DNA of 64,000 nt from Schlesneria paludicola DSM 18645 (GTDB lineage: Bacteria > Planctomycetota > Planctomycetia > Planctomycetales > Planctomycetaceae): positions 1,437,629-1,501,628 of the forward strand of contig NZ_JH636434.1 in assembly GCF_000255655.1 (NCBI RefSeq), in the 5' to 3' direction. The stretch's first letter is position 1, and each line of letters opens with the position of its first letter. The notes under the pieces were generated by a model, which saw nothing but the letters and a program-made list of their open reading frames with translations, was not told where the DNA came from and did not search any database. The translations under genes were made by a program, and so were the position numbers. Positions 1-9,102 of this stretch are shown in pieces.

Positions 1-118
1 AAATTCCATGGAAGCGCCTCGAACACGGTGGTAGTTTTGGAACGTCTGGCATCAATGCCCAAGGGATTGCAGCGAGCCGCTGTCGAGAACCATCCTTACA
101 ACAGGACGGAACCCCCTC

Positions 119-850
119 ATGAGCCGCTTGTCGACTTCCCAGAATTTCATCCAGCCCGCAATTCCCGTCAATTCCGCGGGCGCTGGAGCACCGCCACTAC
201 CCCAGTGGGTCCTGGCACTTCCCGGTGTCCCTCATCTGGTCAGTCGATTGGGTGTGACCGAATTTCGACGTCGATTGTTTCACATGACCCCGGCCCTGCT
301 GCCTGTGGGACTTCCCATTATCCCACACTCCGATGTCTGGGGGCCGACTCTCGTCACCATCATCTTTATCCTCTCCATTTCCGCGCTTGTCCTGGCCGTC
401 ACTTTTGGTCACCTGATGAAGCGTCGACGAGAAGAGAATTGGATGGAAGCCGTCGTGGGATACATGGTTCCCGTGCTGCTTCCACTCGTTATTTTCCCGG
501 GACGCGCCGAGTTTGGCCTGATGACACTCCAGATCATTGCACTCGGTGACGGATCGGCAACGTTGGGTGGAATCATGCTGGGTGGACGACGTCTGCCTTG
601 GAATCGCAGCAAAACGTTCTCGGGCTTGTTCTGTTTTGCCATTGTGGGCACGTTGGCATCGACCTACAGCTTCTGGGGAGAGTCGCGACCTGCAATTCCC
701 GTCGGATCAGCGTTCTTGATCTGCGGTACGGCGGCCCTGCTCGCGGCCTTCGTCGAATCGTTGCCGATCCGCTCGAATGACAATCTGCGGGTTGGTGTCA
801 CGGCGCTCTTCACGGGGGTCTTAATGAGCCAACTGCTCTCCTCCTTCTAA
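119..850 (+). CDS. CTP-dependent lipid/polyprenol kinase-like membrane protein
   Basis: The 243-residue protein is mostly hydrophobic, with about six membrane segments after a polar N-terminus. The best family signature is GDGSATLGG (about residues 143-151) followed shortly by LPWNRSKTFSG. This is the cytidylyltransferase-type nucleotide site of the dolichol kinase / phytol kinase / CTP-diacylglycerol kinase group, so the likely reaction is phosphorylation of a lipid alcohol at the inner membrane using CTP. The ATG at 119 has AGGACGGA about 10 bases upstream. The substrate cannot be told from sequence; a prenol or phytol kinase and a diacylglycerol kinase are both possible. It stands alone, 88 bases before an ABC transporter operon. 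Confidence 0.75.
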   Translation: MSRLSTSQNFIQPAIPVNSAGAGAPPLPQWVLALPGVPHLVSRLGVTEFRRRLFHMTPALLPVGLPIIPHSDVWGPTLVTIIFILSISALVLAVTFGHLMKRRREENWMEAVVGYMVPVLLPLVIFPGRAEFGLMTLQIIALGDGSATLGGIMLGGRRLPWNRSKTFSGLFCFAIVGTLASTYSFWGESRPAIPVGSAFLICGTAALLAAFVESLPIRSNDNLRVGVTALFTGVLMSQLLSSF

Positions 851-938
851 ATTCTAAAACAGAGAATTCTGCGGTTCTCTCAAAGTCACAGGTCTGCTAC
901 GTTTGCCGAGTTCCTGCGTTGAAGGAGGTTCGTGACGC

Positions 939-2078
939 ATGGCGACAGCACACTCTTTCACTCGCTCACCACTGGAACGCGGGTGGACTATGGACCTGCG
1001 AAAACCGATCGTGAACCGCTCGAAACTCATGTCAGAACCTGTGCCTGATCGAACTGATTCAACGACAAGCCTCGTTGACGTCCGTCATTTGCGCAAGAGC
1101 TACGGACAGCATCTGGCGGTGAAAGACGTCAGCTTTTCGCTCGAATCGGGCGAGGTTCTGGGCCTGCTTGGCCCAAACGGTGCTGGCAAAAGCACGACCA
1201 TGATGATGGTCGCCGGTTTGCTGTCACCCACAAGCGGCGAGATCTTGTTCCATGGGCAACCTTTCAACGGTCGGAATCACGATCAGCGAAGACTTTTGGG
1301 CGTTGTTCCTCAGGAATACGCGATCTACCAAGAGCTGAACGCGATCGAAAACCTGATGTTCTTCGGCAAACTCTATGGCTTGCGAGGAAAAGCGCTCAAA
1401 GCACGCTGTGACGAAGTCCTCGACCAGATTGGCCTGGTCGAGAGTGCGCATCGTCCCTCCGGAAACTACTCGGGCGGCATGAAGCGACGGCTGAACTTTG
1501 GTGTGGCCATCATGCATCGCCCGCGAATCCTGATCCTTGATGAACCGACAGTCGGCGTCGATCCTCAATCGCGATCGCATCTCATGGACTGCGTACGACT
1601 CCAGGCCAAAGATGGCGTTGGAATCATCTACGCCAGTCACTACATGGAAGAAGTGCAGTCGATCTGCGAACGCGTTGCGATCGTGGACCACGGAGAAGTT
1701 CTGGCCAACGACTCCATTCCGAATCTGCTGTCCGGCCTGGTGGCGGACCTCTATCTCTACGTTGACCGAACGACCGGAGTCGCGAACGAACTTGGCGACT
1801 GGGGCCGCCTGGGAACAGGCAGCGACGGCGCGCCGGCCGTGATCTTACAAGGTGAATTGAACCCGACAGACAATCTCGGTCTGCCTGTTTCGATGGACCG
1901 TGGCCAGTTGACGAGTCTGGCCCGCGATGCACGCCCTTCCCCGAGTCTGGCCTGGCGGCTGCAAGTGGCCTTACACAAACTCGGCAATCTGGGAATCCGC
2001 GTCCTAAGGATTGAAACACAGCAATCCAATCTTGAACGGCTATTCCTCCAATTGACCGGAAATCGTCTGCGCGATTGA
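939..2078 (+). CDS. ABC-2 type transporter, ATP-binding subunit
   Basis: This is the nucleotide-binding subunit of an ABC exporter (379 aa). Visible motifs are Walker A GPNGAGKST at residues 78-86, a Q-loop at VVPQEYA, the signature YSGGMKRRL, and Walker B ILILDEPTVGVDP. The C-terminal ~120 residues form the extension usual in DrrA/CcmA-type subunits. The start at 939 is fixed by a strong GAAGGAGG at about 920-927. There are ~45 extra residues before the ABC domain. The permease gene begins 19 bases downstream, so the two form an operon. The cargo is unknown; related pairs export drugs, lipids or polysaccharides. Confidence 0.93.
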   Translation: MATAHSFTRSPLERGWTMDLRKPIVNRSKLMSEPVPDRTDSTTSLVDVRHLRKSYGQHLAVKDVSFSLESGEVLGLLGPNGAGKSTTMMMVAGLLSPTSGEILFHGQPFNGRNHDQRRLLGVVPQEYAIYQELNAIENLMFFGKLYGLRGKALKARCDEVLDQIGLVESAHRPSGNYSGGMKRRLNFGVAIMHRPRILILDEPTVGVDPQSRSHLMDCVRLQAKDGVGIIYASHYMEEVQSICERVAIVDHGEVLANDSIPNLLSGLVADLYLYVDRTTGVANELGDWGRLGTGSDGAPAVILQGELNPTDNLGLPVSMDRGQLTSLARDARPSPSLAWRLQVALHKLGNLGIRVLRIETQQSNLERLFLQLTGNRLRD

Positions 2079-2097
2079 AGAAGAAGGTGTTCAACGC

Positions 2098-3318
2098 ATG
2101 TCGGCCTGGCATATCACTCTGAAGGACCTGTTGCTGCTGACGCATGACAAACGTGCGCTGGTATTGCTGCTCGTCCTGCCACTGATGTTCATTTCGATCG
2201 TGGGAATGTCGACGGGTCAGTTCTTGACGCGAGACGATGACGCCGATCGATTCAAGGTTGTGGTCGTCGATCAAAACAAAAGTGAGACCTCTCGCGACTT
2301 GATGAAAGAATTTCAGCAACGTCCCGAACTCTCCATGAGTGCCGCCGATTCAATCGATTCGGCATTCGACGTCCTGCGACGTGGCGACGCGTCGATGATT
2401 CTGATCGTCGGCCCTGAATTCGAAGCGCGCGTCGACGATGTCCGCGTCAGCGATATCTTCAATTCGCAGAACGGCCTGACCGCTCAGGGGCCTGCGGCGC
2501 TCGATCTCACTTTCGAATCGAAGTTGGGATCATCGGGCGTTGGCCGATTGCTTGAAGCGGTCCTGTACTCGCAAATCATCAAGTTTGTCGCACCCATCGC
2601 GGCGAAAAAGAATCCCGTGACACGCGCCTGGGTTCGCCAGCGAGAAAATGAAGAAGCGGAAGGCGATCCTGTCGCGGCGGCCCCCACCTCGGCCCAAGTT
2701 CGGGTGCAAAACAATTCCGTCTACCTGTGGGTCGTTCCCGGCTTCACGGTCATGTTCGCATTTTTTCTGATCAGCATCATGGCTCGCTCGTTCATCATCG
2801 AGCGTGACCAAGGGACGCTCCGACGCCTGCTGATGGCGCCCGTAGGCACACTCCCAGTCCTGGTGGGCAAAACGACGCCATTCTATTTGACGTCTGTGCT
2901 GCAATGCGGTTTGCTGTTCGTGTGCGGCCGCCTGTTGTTCGGAATGCCCTGGGGATCACAGCCGCTGTATTTGATTCCCGTGGTGCTTTGCACGTCGGCG
3001 GCGGCCACGTCCTTGGGACTGCTGCTGTCAACCGTTGTGAAATCCGACCAGCAGGTCTCCTCCTATGGCACGACGCTCATCCTGGTCCTCAGCAGCATCA
3101 GCGGCTGTTTCTTTCCGCGCGAATTCTTCCCGAAAGCGATGAAACAGATCAGTCTCTTCACCCCGCACGCCTGGTCACTGAAAGCCTTTGACGCCGTGCT
3201 GACGCAGCCGAACGTCGACCCGCGATTGATCGCGACCTGTTGCGGGATGCTGCTTCTGTTTGCCGTCACCTGCTTCACCACCGGTTGGTGGCGATTCCGT
3301 GCCACGGCACGTGCCTGA
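2098..3318 (+). CDS. ABC-2 type transporter, permease subunit
   Basis: This 406-residue membrane protein has the ABC2_membrane layout: one N-terminal membrane helix (about residues 18-38), a large extracytoplasmic domain of ~190 residues, then five or six helices. The region after the first C-terminal helix reads IMARSFIIERDQGTLRRLLM, which matches the conserved coupling region of DrrB/YhhJ-type permeases. GAAGAAGAAGG precedes the ATG. It follows the ATPase gene by 19 bases and should form the exporter with it. The long external domain suggests a YadH/YhfN-like exporter rather than a simple drug pump. No substrate can be assigned. Confidence 0.9.
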   Translation: MSAWHITLKDLLLLTHDKRALVLLLVLPLMFISIVGMSTGQFLTRDDDADRFKVVVVDQNKSETSRDLMKEFQQRPELSMSAADSIDSAFDVLRRGDASMILIVGPEFEARVDDVRVSDIFNSQNGLTAQGPAALDLTFESKLGSSGVGRLLEAVLYSQIIKFVAPIAAKKNPVTRAWVRQRENEEAEGDPVAAAPTSAQVRVQNNSVYLWVVPGFTVMFAFFLISIMARSFIIERDQGTLRRLLMAPVGTLPVLVGKTTPFYLTSVLQCGLLFVCGRLLFGMPWGSQPLYLIPVVLCTSAAATSLGLLLSTVVKSDQQVSSYGTTLILVLSSISGCFFPREFFPKAMKQISLFTPHAWSLKAFDAVLTQPNVDPRLIATCCGMLLLFAVTCFTTGWWRFRATARA

Positions 3319-3396
3319 GGCTTTGATCGTCCGGATCGATCCTGCCGCGATTCGCATGATCAAGCGCCATCGGCCTGCGACGGGCGACCGTGCCTG

Positions 3397-4221
3397 TCAG
3401 GACTCGCTCAGCCCACACGATTTCATCAAGCGGCGCGTCGCAGAATAGGCCTCGGCAACCCAGGATTCGATCTGATCCGGTTCAGGGCTGTATTCGAGTT
3501 CAATGGAGATCGCGCCGCTCAATCCCAACTGAGCGATCTCGCGCAAGTAGGGCTCAAATTGAACCACTCCACGACCTGGCGGAAGGTCGCCGTGGACCTT
3601 TCCATCACAGTCTGAAATATGGACATGAATCGCCTTCCCCTTCAGGCGTTTGACCTCTTCTGCCGGAACTTGCGCGAGACACAGGTGCGACACATCAATG
3701 TTCGCCCGGACGGCATCGTGGTCAACATCGTCGATGAATCGCACCATCGTCTCGACACTGTTGATCAATGAGAGCGGAAACGGTTCAAGCTCCAAGGCAA
3801 TCTGAATGCCCAACTCCGCCGCATAGTCGCCAAGTCGCTGACAGTTTTCGATCGCGAAACCCCATTGGTCTTCGGGACGAATGACTTCGCGATTCCAGAT
3901 GTATTCTCCCAGAACCAGCAGCACGTTCTTCGCAGAATACTCGTACGCCAGTTCCAGATACTGGGTGACTCGATCGACATGGAAACGTTGGACGCTGGGG
4001 TTAAAGTCCACTAACCCCGTCGCGACACAACACAAGGAAACGATGGGTAAGTCCAAGCGTTCACACTCGCGCCGAATCAATTGACGCTCTTGAATCTCGA
4101 GATCCAGTGGATCGGCGAATAGATCGATGGTATCGAACCCGATCTCCTTCGTCTTTTGAATTCCCCACGCCGTATCGCGACCGGCCTGTGCCCAGGCGGA
4201 ATTGATCAGTCCCAGTTTCAT
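3397..4221 (-). CDS. Sugar phosphate isomerase/epimerase (TIM barrel)
   Basis: The protein begins MKLGLINSAWAQ and runs 274 residues in the xylose-isomerase-like TIM-barrel fold (AP_endonuc_2 family). Metal-site segments are visible: ALELEPFP, NIDVSHLCL, HVHISDCDG and a C-terminal SIELEY. The ATG at 4221 was chosen because GAGGG lies ~11 bases upstream and the family usually starts at this first beta strand. The frame stays open much further upstream, but that extension is low-quality and rich in Arg/Ser. The substrate is probably a sugar or inositol derivative, not identifiable here. It converges on the ABC permease gene with 78 bases between. Confidence 0.85.
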   Translation of the reverse strand: MKLGLINSAWAQAGRDTAWGIQKTKEIGFDTIDLFADPLDLEIQERQLIRRECERLDLPIVSLCCVATGLVDFNPSVQRFHVDRVTQYLELAYEYSAKNVLLVLGEYIWNREVIRPEDQWGFAIENCQRLGDYAAELGIQIALELEPFPLSLINSVETMVRFIDDVDHDAVRANIDVSHLCLAQVPAEEVKRLKGKAIHVHISDCDGKVHGDLPPGRGVVQFEPYLREIAQLGLSGAISIELEYSPEPDQIESWVAEAYSATRRLMKSCGLSES

Positions 4222-4696
4222 GTGTCGAGATCCCTCGTGGTGCTTCAAACCTGAATTGACACGTCGATGAACGCACAGCAAGCGGGTCAACAGCCTGCGA
4301 GCGATCCTCGCGAACCTGCCGGGACCGAGTGGACTCGCATGGCAAGATTCGCAGTGGTCTGTGTACGCCACACAACATAATTCCCCACGCCATGAAGCGA
4401 AAGCCGCGGCAAACGCGAATGCTGAATCAAACAACAGCCATGCCAAGAAACGGCGCGTTGTACAGATCTCAAGCTGGTGCCGCGCGACACGGAAATCAAA
4501 ATCGTTCGCAAAAACCGACGTGAAATTCGCAATCATCCAGCAATCCGATTTGGCACAACTCCTTTCCCCGAAATCGCCTGCAGAAACGTCGTGCGAGTCC
4601 AGAAGTCCAGATGTCGTGTACGCGGCATTCGGCTTGCTACAGAACGCTGAAAACCGACATCGCCGTTCCGATTCGGATGAGTTCACAGGACGCTTC
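4222..4696. other. Intergenic region between divergent genes
   Basis: This 475-base stretch separates the divergent isomerase and chlorite-dismutase-like genes. Both strands have open frames continuous with those genes, but their translations look non-coding (many Ser, Arg and Cys residues, no domain). It probably holds both promoters. I see no clear hairpin, RNA gene or repeat. Confidence 0.5.
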
Positions 4697-5326
4697 ATGA
4701 GCATTGTCACGTGCAGATCTCATTTGTCGTGCAACGTTCCGTGGCGGGCCGCGCAACCTTCCGAAACTGGTGTGTTGCACTATGTCGGAGGCGCAACAGG
4801 TTCATGGCGCGTCGATCAGATCGAGACCTTCTCAGGCCCGGATCTGACGCCTGTCTCGCATTTGGAGATTCTGGGTGGTCGCCTTGGACGCGTGCCACAG
4901 GGCACCGCTTGGGTGCTGCCAGCCGTCGTCAGCTCAACCCGATATATTACCCGCGAAGATCCGCGTCCGGCTGAATCGAGTCGATCCCCTGTACCAGAAA
5001 GTCGTGAGCCCTCGGCCGCGCTGGTACTCATTCGCAAGTCGGATGAGTGGTGGAATTTGGCGGGGGCCACGCGGCAAGACATTATTGAAGCGAGGTCGCG
5101 TCAAGTCGATGCGCGCCTGCGCATGTTGCCCGCCATTGCACGAAGATTCACGTTGCATCGCGACGGAAGTGACGCGTTCGACTTCCTGACCTGGTTCGAA
5201 TTCGATGCCCAGGATTCCGCACTGATTAATGACTTGGCGCGGGCCATTCGGGCCACGGACGAATGGAACTATGTCGAACGTGAAATCGAAATCCGGCTGT
5301 CGAAGCGGGTCATTCATCCTCGCTGA
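4697..5326 (+). CDS. Chlorite dismutase family-like heme protein
   Basis: From the ATG at 4697 (AGGA at 4687-4690) the protein has 209 residues. Its C-terminal half matches the chlorite dismutase / coproheme decarboxylase superfamily: an EWWNLAGATRQDII segment, then LHRDGSDAFDFLTWFEF, which aligns with the HxxGxDxxDFxTYFE motif of short Cld proteins, and finally TDEWNYVEREIEIRL. The His of that motif (H154) is where the family's proximal heme ligand lies. Known members detoxify chlorite or decarboxylate coproheme, but many are of unknown function. The first ~60 residues do not match clearly. Whether it binds heme is an inference from that His. Confidence 0.65.
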   Translation: MSIVTCRSHLSCNVPWRAAQPSETGVLHYVGGATGSWRVDQIETFSGPDLTPVSHLEILGGRLGRVPQGTAWVLPAVVSSTRYITREDPRPAESSRSPVPESREPSAALVLIRKSDEWWNLAGATRQDIIEARSRQVDARLRMLPAIARRFTLHRDGSDAFDFLTWFEFDAQDSALINDLARAIRATDEWNYVEREIEIRLSKRVIHPR

Positions 5327-5370
5327 ACGGGGACGTGCGATCGAGCGCGGTCACGGTTTTCGATCGGAGC

Positions 5371-5407
5371 AAAAACAAAAAGACGTCTCGCGTTGAAGCG
5401 AGACGTC
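5371..5407 (-). terminator. Intrinsic terminator of greA
   Basis: A perfect 10-bp stem GACGTCTCGC (5382-5391) / GCGAGACGTC (5398-5407) with a 6-base loop is flanked on its left by an A-rich tract (5371-5381). On the minus strand this reads as a hairpin followed by a T tract, 24 bases after the greA stop codon. Confidence 0.88.
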
Positions 5408-5431
5408 CTGCGCGACCGTAAGGCAAGCAGC

Positions 5432-5911
5432 TTACGTTTCGTCGATCTGCGTGATCTCGTAGTTCGTCACGCCCCGTGGGGCCTGGAACTCAACCCGGTC
5501 GCCCACCTTCTTGTGCATCAGAGCTGTGGCAAGCGGCGACGCCGTCAAAATCTTCATGACGTCACTCATGTAATCCTCTTCGCCGGGACCGACGAACTCA
5601 TATTGTTCGATCGACCCGTCGCTCAGATCTTTCACGGTGACGCGCGTTCCGAAAGTGACCACGCCCTTTGGCAGGGTGGACTTGTCGACAATAAAGCAAT
5701 CGGCGAGTGTGGCACGCAAAGAATTGATCCGCGCCTGCAGCATTCCCTGGGCTTCGCGCTGGCCGTGGTATTCAGCGTTCTCGCGCAGATCTCCTTCTGC
5801 GCGAGCATCGGCAATTGCCTGAGTAATTCTCGGCATGTCGACCTCTTCGAGAATCCGGAGTTCTTCCTTCTTCTTGTCGTAGCCTTCACGAGAAATTGGC
5901 TGCCGTTCCAT
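5432..5911 (-). CDS. greA: Transcription elongation factor GreA
   Basis: The 159-residue length and layout are those of GreA. An N-terminal coiled coil carries the tip motif ARAEGDLRENAEYHGQRE (about residues 36-53) with the acidic residues that stimulate cleavage of backtracked RNA by RNA polymerase. A C-terminal FKBP-like domain follows, with GTRVTVKDLSDG and the ending KKVGDRVEFQAPRG. GreA binds the secondary channel of RNA polymerase and rescues stalled complexes. The gene is single, in minus orientation, and ends at a strong intrinsic terminator. Confidence 0.96.
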   Translation of the reverse strand: MERQPISREGYDKKKEELRILEEVDMPRITQAIADARAEGDLRENAEYHGQREAQGMLQARINSLRATLADCFIVDKSTLPKGVVTFGTRVTVKDLSDGSIEQYEFVGPGEEDYMSDVMKILTASPLATALMHKKVGDRVEFQAPRGVTNYEITQIDET

Positions 5912-6005
5912 CTCTTTTCCCCAGTCTAAAGTCGATCAATCCTGGAATGTCTGGACGAGCCCGCACTGCGTGAGAACGAGGCGGGCACCCGCCGAATATT
6001 CGCGG

Positions 6006-6044
6006 GCAAAAGGAAGCACGGGCGACAACAGTAGCCGCCCGTGC
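6006..6044 (-). terminator. Probable terminator of the Gfo/Idh/MocA gene
   Basis: A perfect 9-bp stem GCACGGGCG (6016-6024) / CGCCCGTGC (6036-6044) with an 11-base loop lies 42 bases past the stop codon of the minus-strand oxidoreductase. Reading the minus strand, it is followed by TTCCTTTT, a weak T-rich tail. It could also lie in the greA promoter region. Confidence 0.55.
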
Positions 6045-6086
6045 AATTTGATCATCCTCGAATTATACCAAGCAAACAGTCAGATG

Positions 6087-7223
6087 CTATCCGACTTCTG
6101 ACCAATTGCCCGACTTTGCACTCTTCAGAACCGCGTCACAAATTCTCTGCGTTTCCAATGCATCGCGGAAAGTCGGTCCAACCGATTCCCCCTTGTCGAC
6201 CCCTTGCAGAAAATCAGCCACATGATGGACGAAGCTATGCTCATATCCAATCTGCAAGCCCGGCACCCACCAGTGACTCATATAGGGATGATCGCCGTCG
6301 GTGACGTGAATCGAACGCCATCCGCGCATCTTTCCTTCGTCGCGGTGATCGAACCACTGCAGACGATGCAAGTCATGCAAGTCCCACTTGATCGAGGCAA
6401 ATTCGCCGTTGATCTCAAACGTGTAGAGGGCCTTGTGTCCACGGGCGTACCGCGTGGATTCGAATAGACCCAATGAACCGTTCCCGAATCGACAAAGGAA
6501 CGCACACGCGTCGTCGATTTCGACTTTTTCCATCTTGCCGGTCAAGTTGTGTTTGCGTTCTTTGATGAACGTTTCCGTCATCGCGGTCACGTTCTTGACG
6601 CTACCGTTTAGCCAGATTGCTGTGTCGATACAGTGTGCCAGCAGGTCGCCCGTGACACCGCTCCCTGCGGCCGCCGCATCCAGCCGCCAAAGCGCTGCAC
6701 CACCCTGAGGCAGGTCCGCGGAAATCGTCCAGTCCTGCAAGAAGTTGGCGCGGTAGTGGAAAATGCGGCCGAGCTTGCCAGAGTCAATCAATTGCTTGGC
6801 AAAGGTGACTGCCGGCACCCGTCGGTAGTTGTACCAGACGGTATTGATGACTTTGGCGGCTTCCACAGCCTCACACATCTTCTCGCCTTCGGCGGCATCC
6901 ATCGAAAGCGGTTTTTCGCACAGAATCATCTTGCCATTGGCCGCTGCCGCGATCGCAATGTCATGATGCAGATTGTTGGGAGTACAGATATCGATGGCAT
7001 CGATATCTTTCCGCTCGACCATCTTCCGCCAGTCGGATTCGATCGATTCGTAGCCCCAGCGGTCGGCAAACGCCTTGACCTTTTCGGTGTCACGTGCACA
7101 AACCGCTTTCAGAACTGGCTGATGCTCGGTGTCGAAGAAATGGCTGACTTTACGGTACGCATTGGAATGCGTCCGCCCCATGAATCCATATCCAACCATG
7201 CCAATCCGCAGAGGCTTCGCCAT
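6087..7223 (-). CDS. Gfo/Idh/MocA family oxidoreductase
   Basis: The 378-residue protein starts [19 protein letters not shown], a Rossmann-fold NAD(P) site. The family's EKP motif is seen as [15 protein letters not shown], which carries the lysine used in hydride transfer. The C-terminal alpha/beta domain has [13 protein letters not shown] with the usual His/Asp pair. Such enzymes oxidise or reduce sugars, inositols and related polyols. The ATG at 7223 is chosen over a frame start 63 bases upstream because GGAG lies nine bases before it and the glycine-rich loop sits at the normal distance. The substrate is unknown. Confidence 0.9.
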   Translation of the reverse strand: MAKPLRIGMVGYGFMGRTHSNAYRKVSHFFDTEHQPVLKAVCARDTEKVKAFADRWGYESIESDWRKMVERKDIDAIDICTPNNLHHDIAIAAAANGKMILCEKPLSMDAAEGEKMCEAVEAAKVINTVWYNYRRVPAVTFAKQLIDSGKLGRIFHYRANFLQDWTISADLPQGGAALWRLDAAAAGSGVTGDLLAHCIDTAIWLNGSVKNVTAMTETFIKERKHNLTGKMEKVEIDDACAFLCRFGNGSLGLFESTRYARGHKALYTFEINGEFASIKWDLHDLHRLQWFDHRDEGKMRGWRSIHVTDGDHPYMSHWWVPGLQIGYEHSFVHHVADFLQGVDKGESVGPTFRDALETQRICDAVLKSAKSGNWSEVG

Positions 7224-7623
7224 TCTCGCAATCTCCAGATTCAAAAATTCCACATTTCGACCTGCAGGGGCGTTCCAACAGGGCAAATACCCTGCGTCGA
7301 GCCTTCCGCGGCAGATCGAGCATCATACGCTCACTGTCACCACACCTCAAACGGACAGCCCCAAACAACGGGATCGCCGAGACAAGGTGCATATCAAAAA
7401 TACAGCCCGACACGCGCGGCCAACTGAACGGAAGTCGACTGAAACGTCTCCCGTACCTTCGCCGACATTGGCATTCCCGAAGACACGGACGCCTCGGGCC
7501 GGATGACGCTCAACGGAAACGCAAATGCCGTAAGGCATGGAGTGTCGATGGCGTAAATGTCATCGACATTTCGGCTTTTTGATGCGGCGACACGATTTGC
7601 TCGCCTGCGGACGATTCAATCGT
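7224..7623. other. Intergenic region with a weak hairpin
   Basis: No convincing gene lies in these 400 bases between two minus-strand genes. An 8-bp perfect stem TGTCGATG (7543-7550) / CATCGACA (7561-7568) is followed on the plus strand by TTTCGGCTTTTT. No plus-strand transcript is known to end there, so its role as a terminator is doubtful. Confidence 0.4.
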
Positions 7624-8697
7624 TCATTCCGGCCATTTTCCATCCAGAATTGGCGTCAGATTCAGCCGTTCGGGATCAATGACCACATGCCGAATGCGTT
7701 TTCGGTTCCAGGTATAGGCGAAATGGACCAGACCGTCGGCCGTTTGAATCACCGCAGGGTACGAAAATTCACCCGGTTCGCTCTCCAGCACCAAAGCGGC
7801 AAACCAGTTGTAGCCATCGTCGGAAACCGCCACATTCAGCGGAGAGCGACCGCGTGAGATGTGGTTGTAAATCAAAAGTTGCCGACCATCAGCCAGCGTG
7901 ACCGCATCGGTCCCTGAGTTCGGATTGGGCAATGAGATCAATTTCATCTCGCTCCAGGTCGCGCCCTGATTCGACGACGTAAGGTCGAAGATCTGACCTT
8001 GGCGAGTTCTGCCAATAGCCTGCAGATGGCCATCGCGATATGTCAGGATGCTGGGCTGAATGGCTGCGATGGCGATTCCATCATTGACCGCTGCGGTCGC
8101 CGTCCAGGTTTTGCCAAGGTCCGCGGAACGTTCGAAATGGACACGCCATTTGGCATATTCGCTGCTCGAGGGCGATAAGATGTCGCCGTTCGCAAGTTGC
8201 ACAGGCTTGTTTTTGATCGGCCCGACAATTCCATCCGGCAATCGACGCGGTTCGGACCATGACTTCCCCGAGTCGTCTGAAACCATCAGCATGCCCCACC
8301 ATTTATCGGGGTTTGGACCGACCTTATAGAACAGCATCAACGGGCCTGTTTGGGGTTGAAACAACACGGGGTTCCAGCAGGGTTCACGCTTCGTAGGCGA
8401 CTGAACTCCGTTTGCAACCTCAACCGGCGATGTCCAGGCGCCTGCCACATGACGTGACAGCCAGATTCCGACATCGGGATCACTTTCCTTCGTTCCACCA
8501 AACCAGGCGGCGACCAACCCTTCTTTCGTTTCTGCGATCGTCGATGCATGGCAGGACGGAAATGGAGCCGTTTCGTAAACAAATTCTCGTTTGAGAAGCT
8601 CATCTCCAGCAGTCTCGGCATGGGCAAGTGGCGCCAGTCGGCAAAAAGCCCGGCAAAAGAAGGCGAACGTGATAAGCAGAAATTGACGCATGGACAT
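7624..8697 (-). CDS. Secreted sialidase/BNR-repeat family protein
   Basis: A signal peptide (about residues 1-27, ending PLAHA) precedes a beta-propeller of the sialidase superfamily, 357 residues in all. Asp-box (BNR) motifs are visible as SDDSGKSW, SADLGKTW and a degenerate SSNQGATW. Conserved segments include EPCWNPVLF and GDILSPSSSEYAKWRVHFE. In planctomycetes such proteins act outside the cytoplasm on polysaccharides, but few are true sialidases. Two in-frame ATGs (8697 and 8691) could start it. It does not overlap its neighbours and is probably monocistronic. Confidence 0.82.
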   Translation of the reverse strand: MSMRQFLLITFAFFCRAFCRLAPLAHAETAGDELLKREFVYETAPFPSCHASTIAETKEGLVAAWFGGTKESDPDVGIWLSRHVAGAWTSPVEVANGVQSPTKREPCWNPVLFQPQTGPLMLFYKVGPNPDKWWGMLMVSDDSGKSWSEPRRLPDGIVGPIKNKPVQLANGDILSPSSSEYAKWRVHFERSADLGKTWTATAAVNDGIAIAAIQPSILTYRDGHLQAIGRTRQGQIFDLTSSNQGATWSEMKLISLPNPNSGTDAVTLADGRQLLIYNHISRGRSPLNVAVSDDGYNWFAALVLESEPGEFSYPAVIQTADGLVHFAYTWNRKRIRHVVIDPERLNLTPILDGKWPE

Positions 8698-8871
8698 CGA
8701 ACTCGCTGATTGGTTTTCTTCGTGAATTGCCGTCTCAAACCCCGATTTTCGTGATCAGGGGAACATAGCGGGCTGTACGAAATGAGTAAATCCCGGCGGC
8801 AACCTCTGCCGAAGTCGGCGTGCCCTTGAAATTTCCCGAAAAGTACTGCGTGGAATTTGACTTGAGTCGTA

Positions 8872-8901
8872 TTGACCCTTTTCCGGAAGTTCCACTATTA
8901 C
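8872..8901 (+). promoter_or_regulatory. Candidate sigma70-type promoter for the secretin gene
   Basis: TTGACC (8872-8877) is separated by 18 bases from TATTAC (8896-8901) in the 405-base gap (8698-9102) before the secretin gene. It would give a leader of about 195 bases. The match is moderate and found by eye. The rest of the gap holds no clear gene. Confidence 0.3.
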
Positions 8902-9102
8902 ACGCCCCGCTCCTGATCGTTCCCATCAATCGTATTCACGTATTCACATCTGATAAGGATTTCAAGCGACGACGCTTGAAGTTCGCACAATCCCTGTTTT
9001 GCCATCAAACGGCCGGGTCGTACTTGCGTTCACGGCTATCGCACATGTCGGAAAAAACTTCGACGCGCCTCGTCAAAGTCAGACCTGGAGGAGGAAGCTA
9101 TC

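Noticed and set aside
4222..4710. Long N-terminal extension of the sugar isomerase frame
   Set aside because: The extension is Arg/Ser/Cys-rich without homology, while a start with ribosome site at 4221 fits the family.
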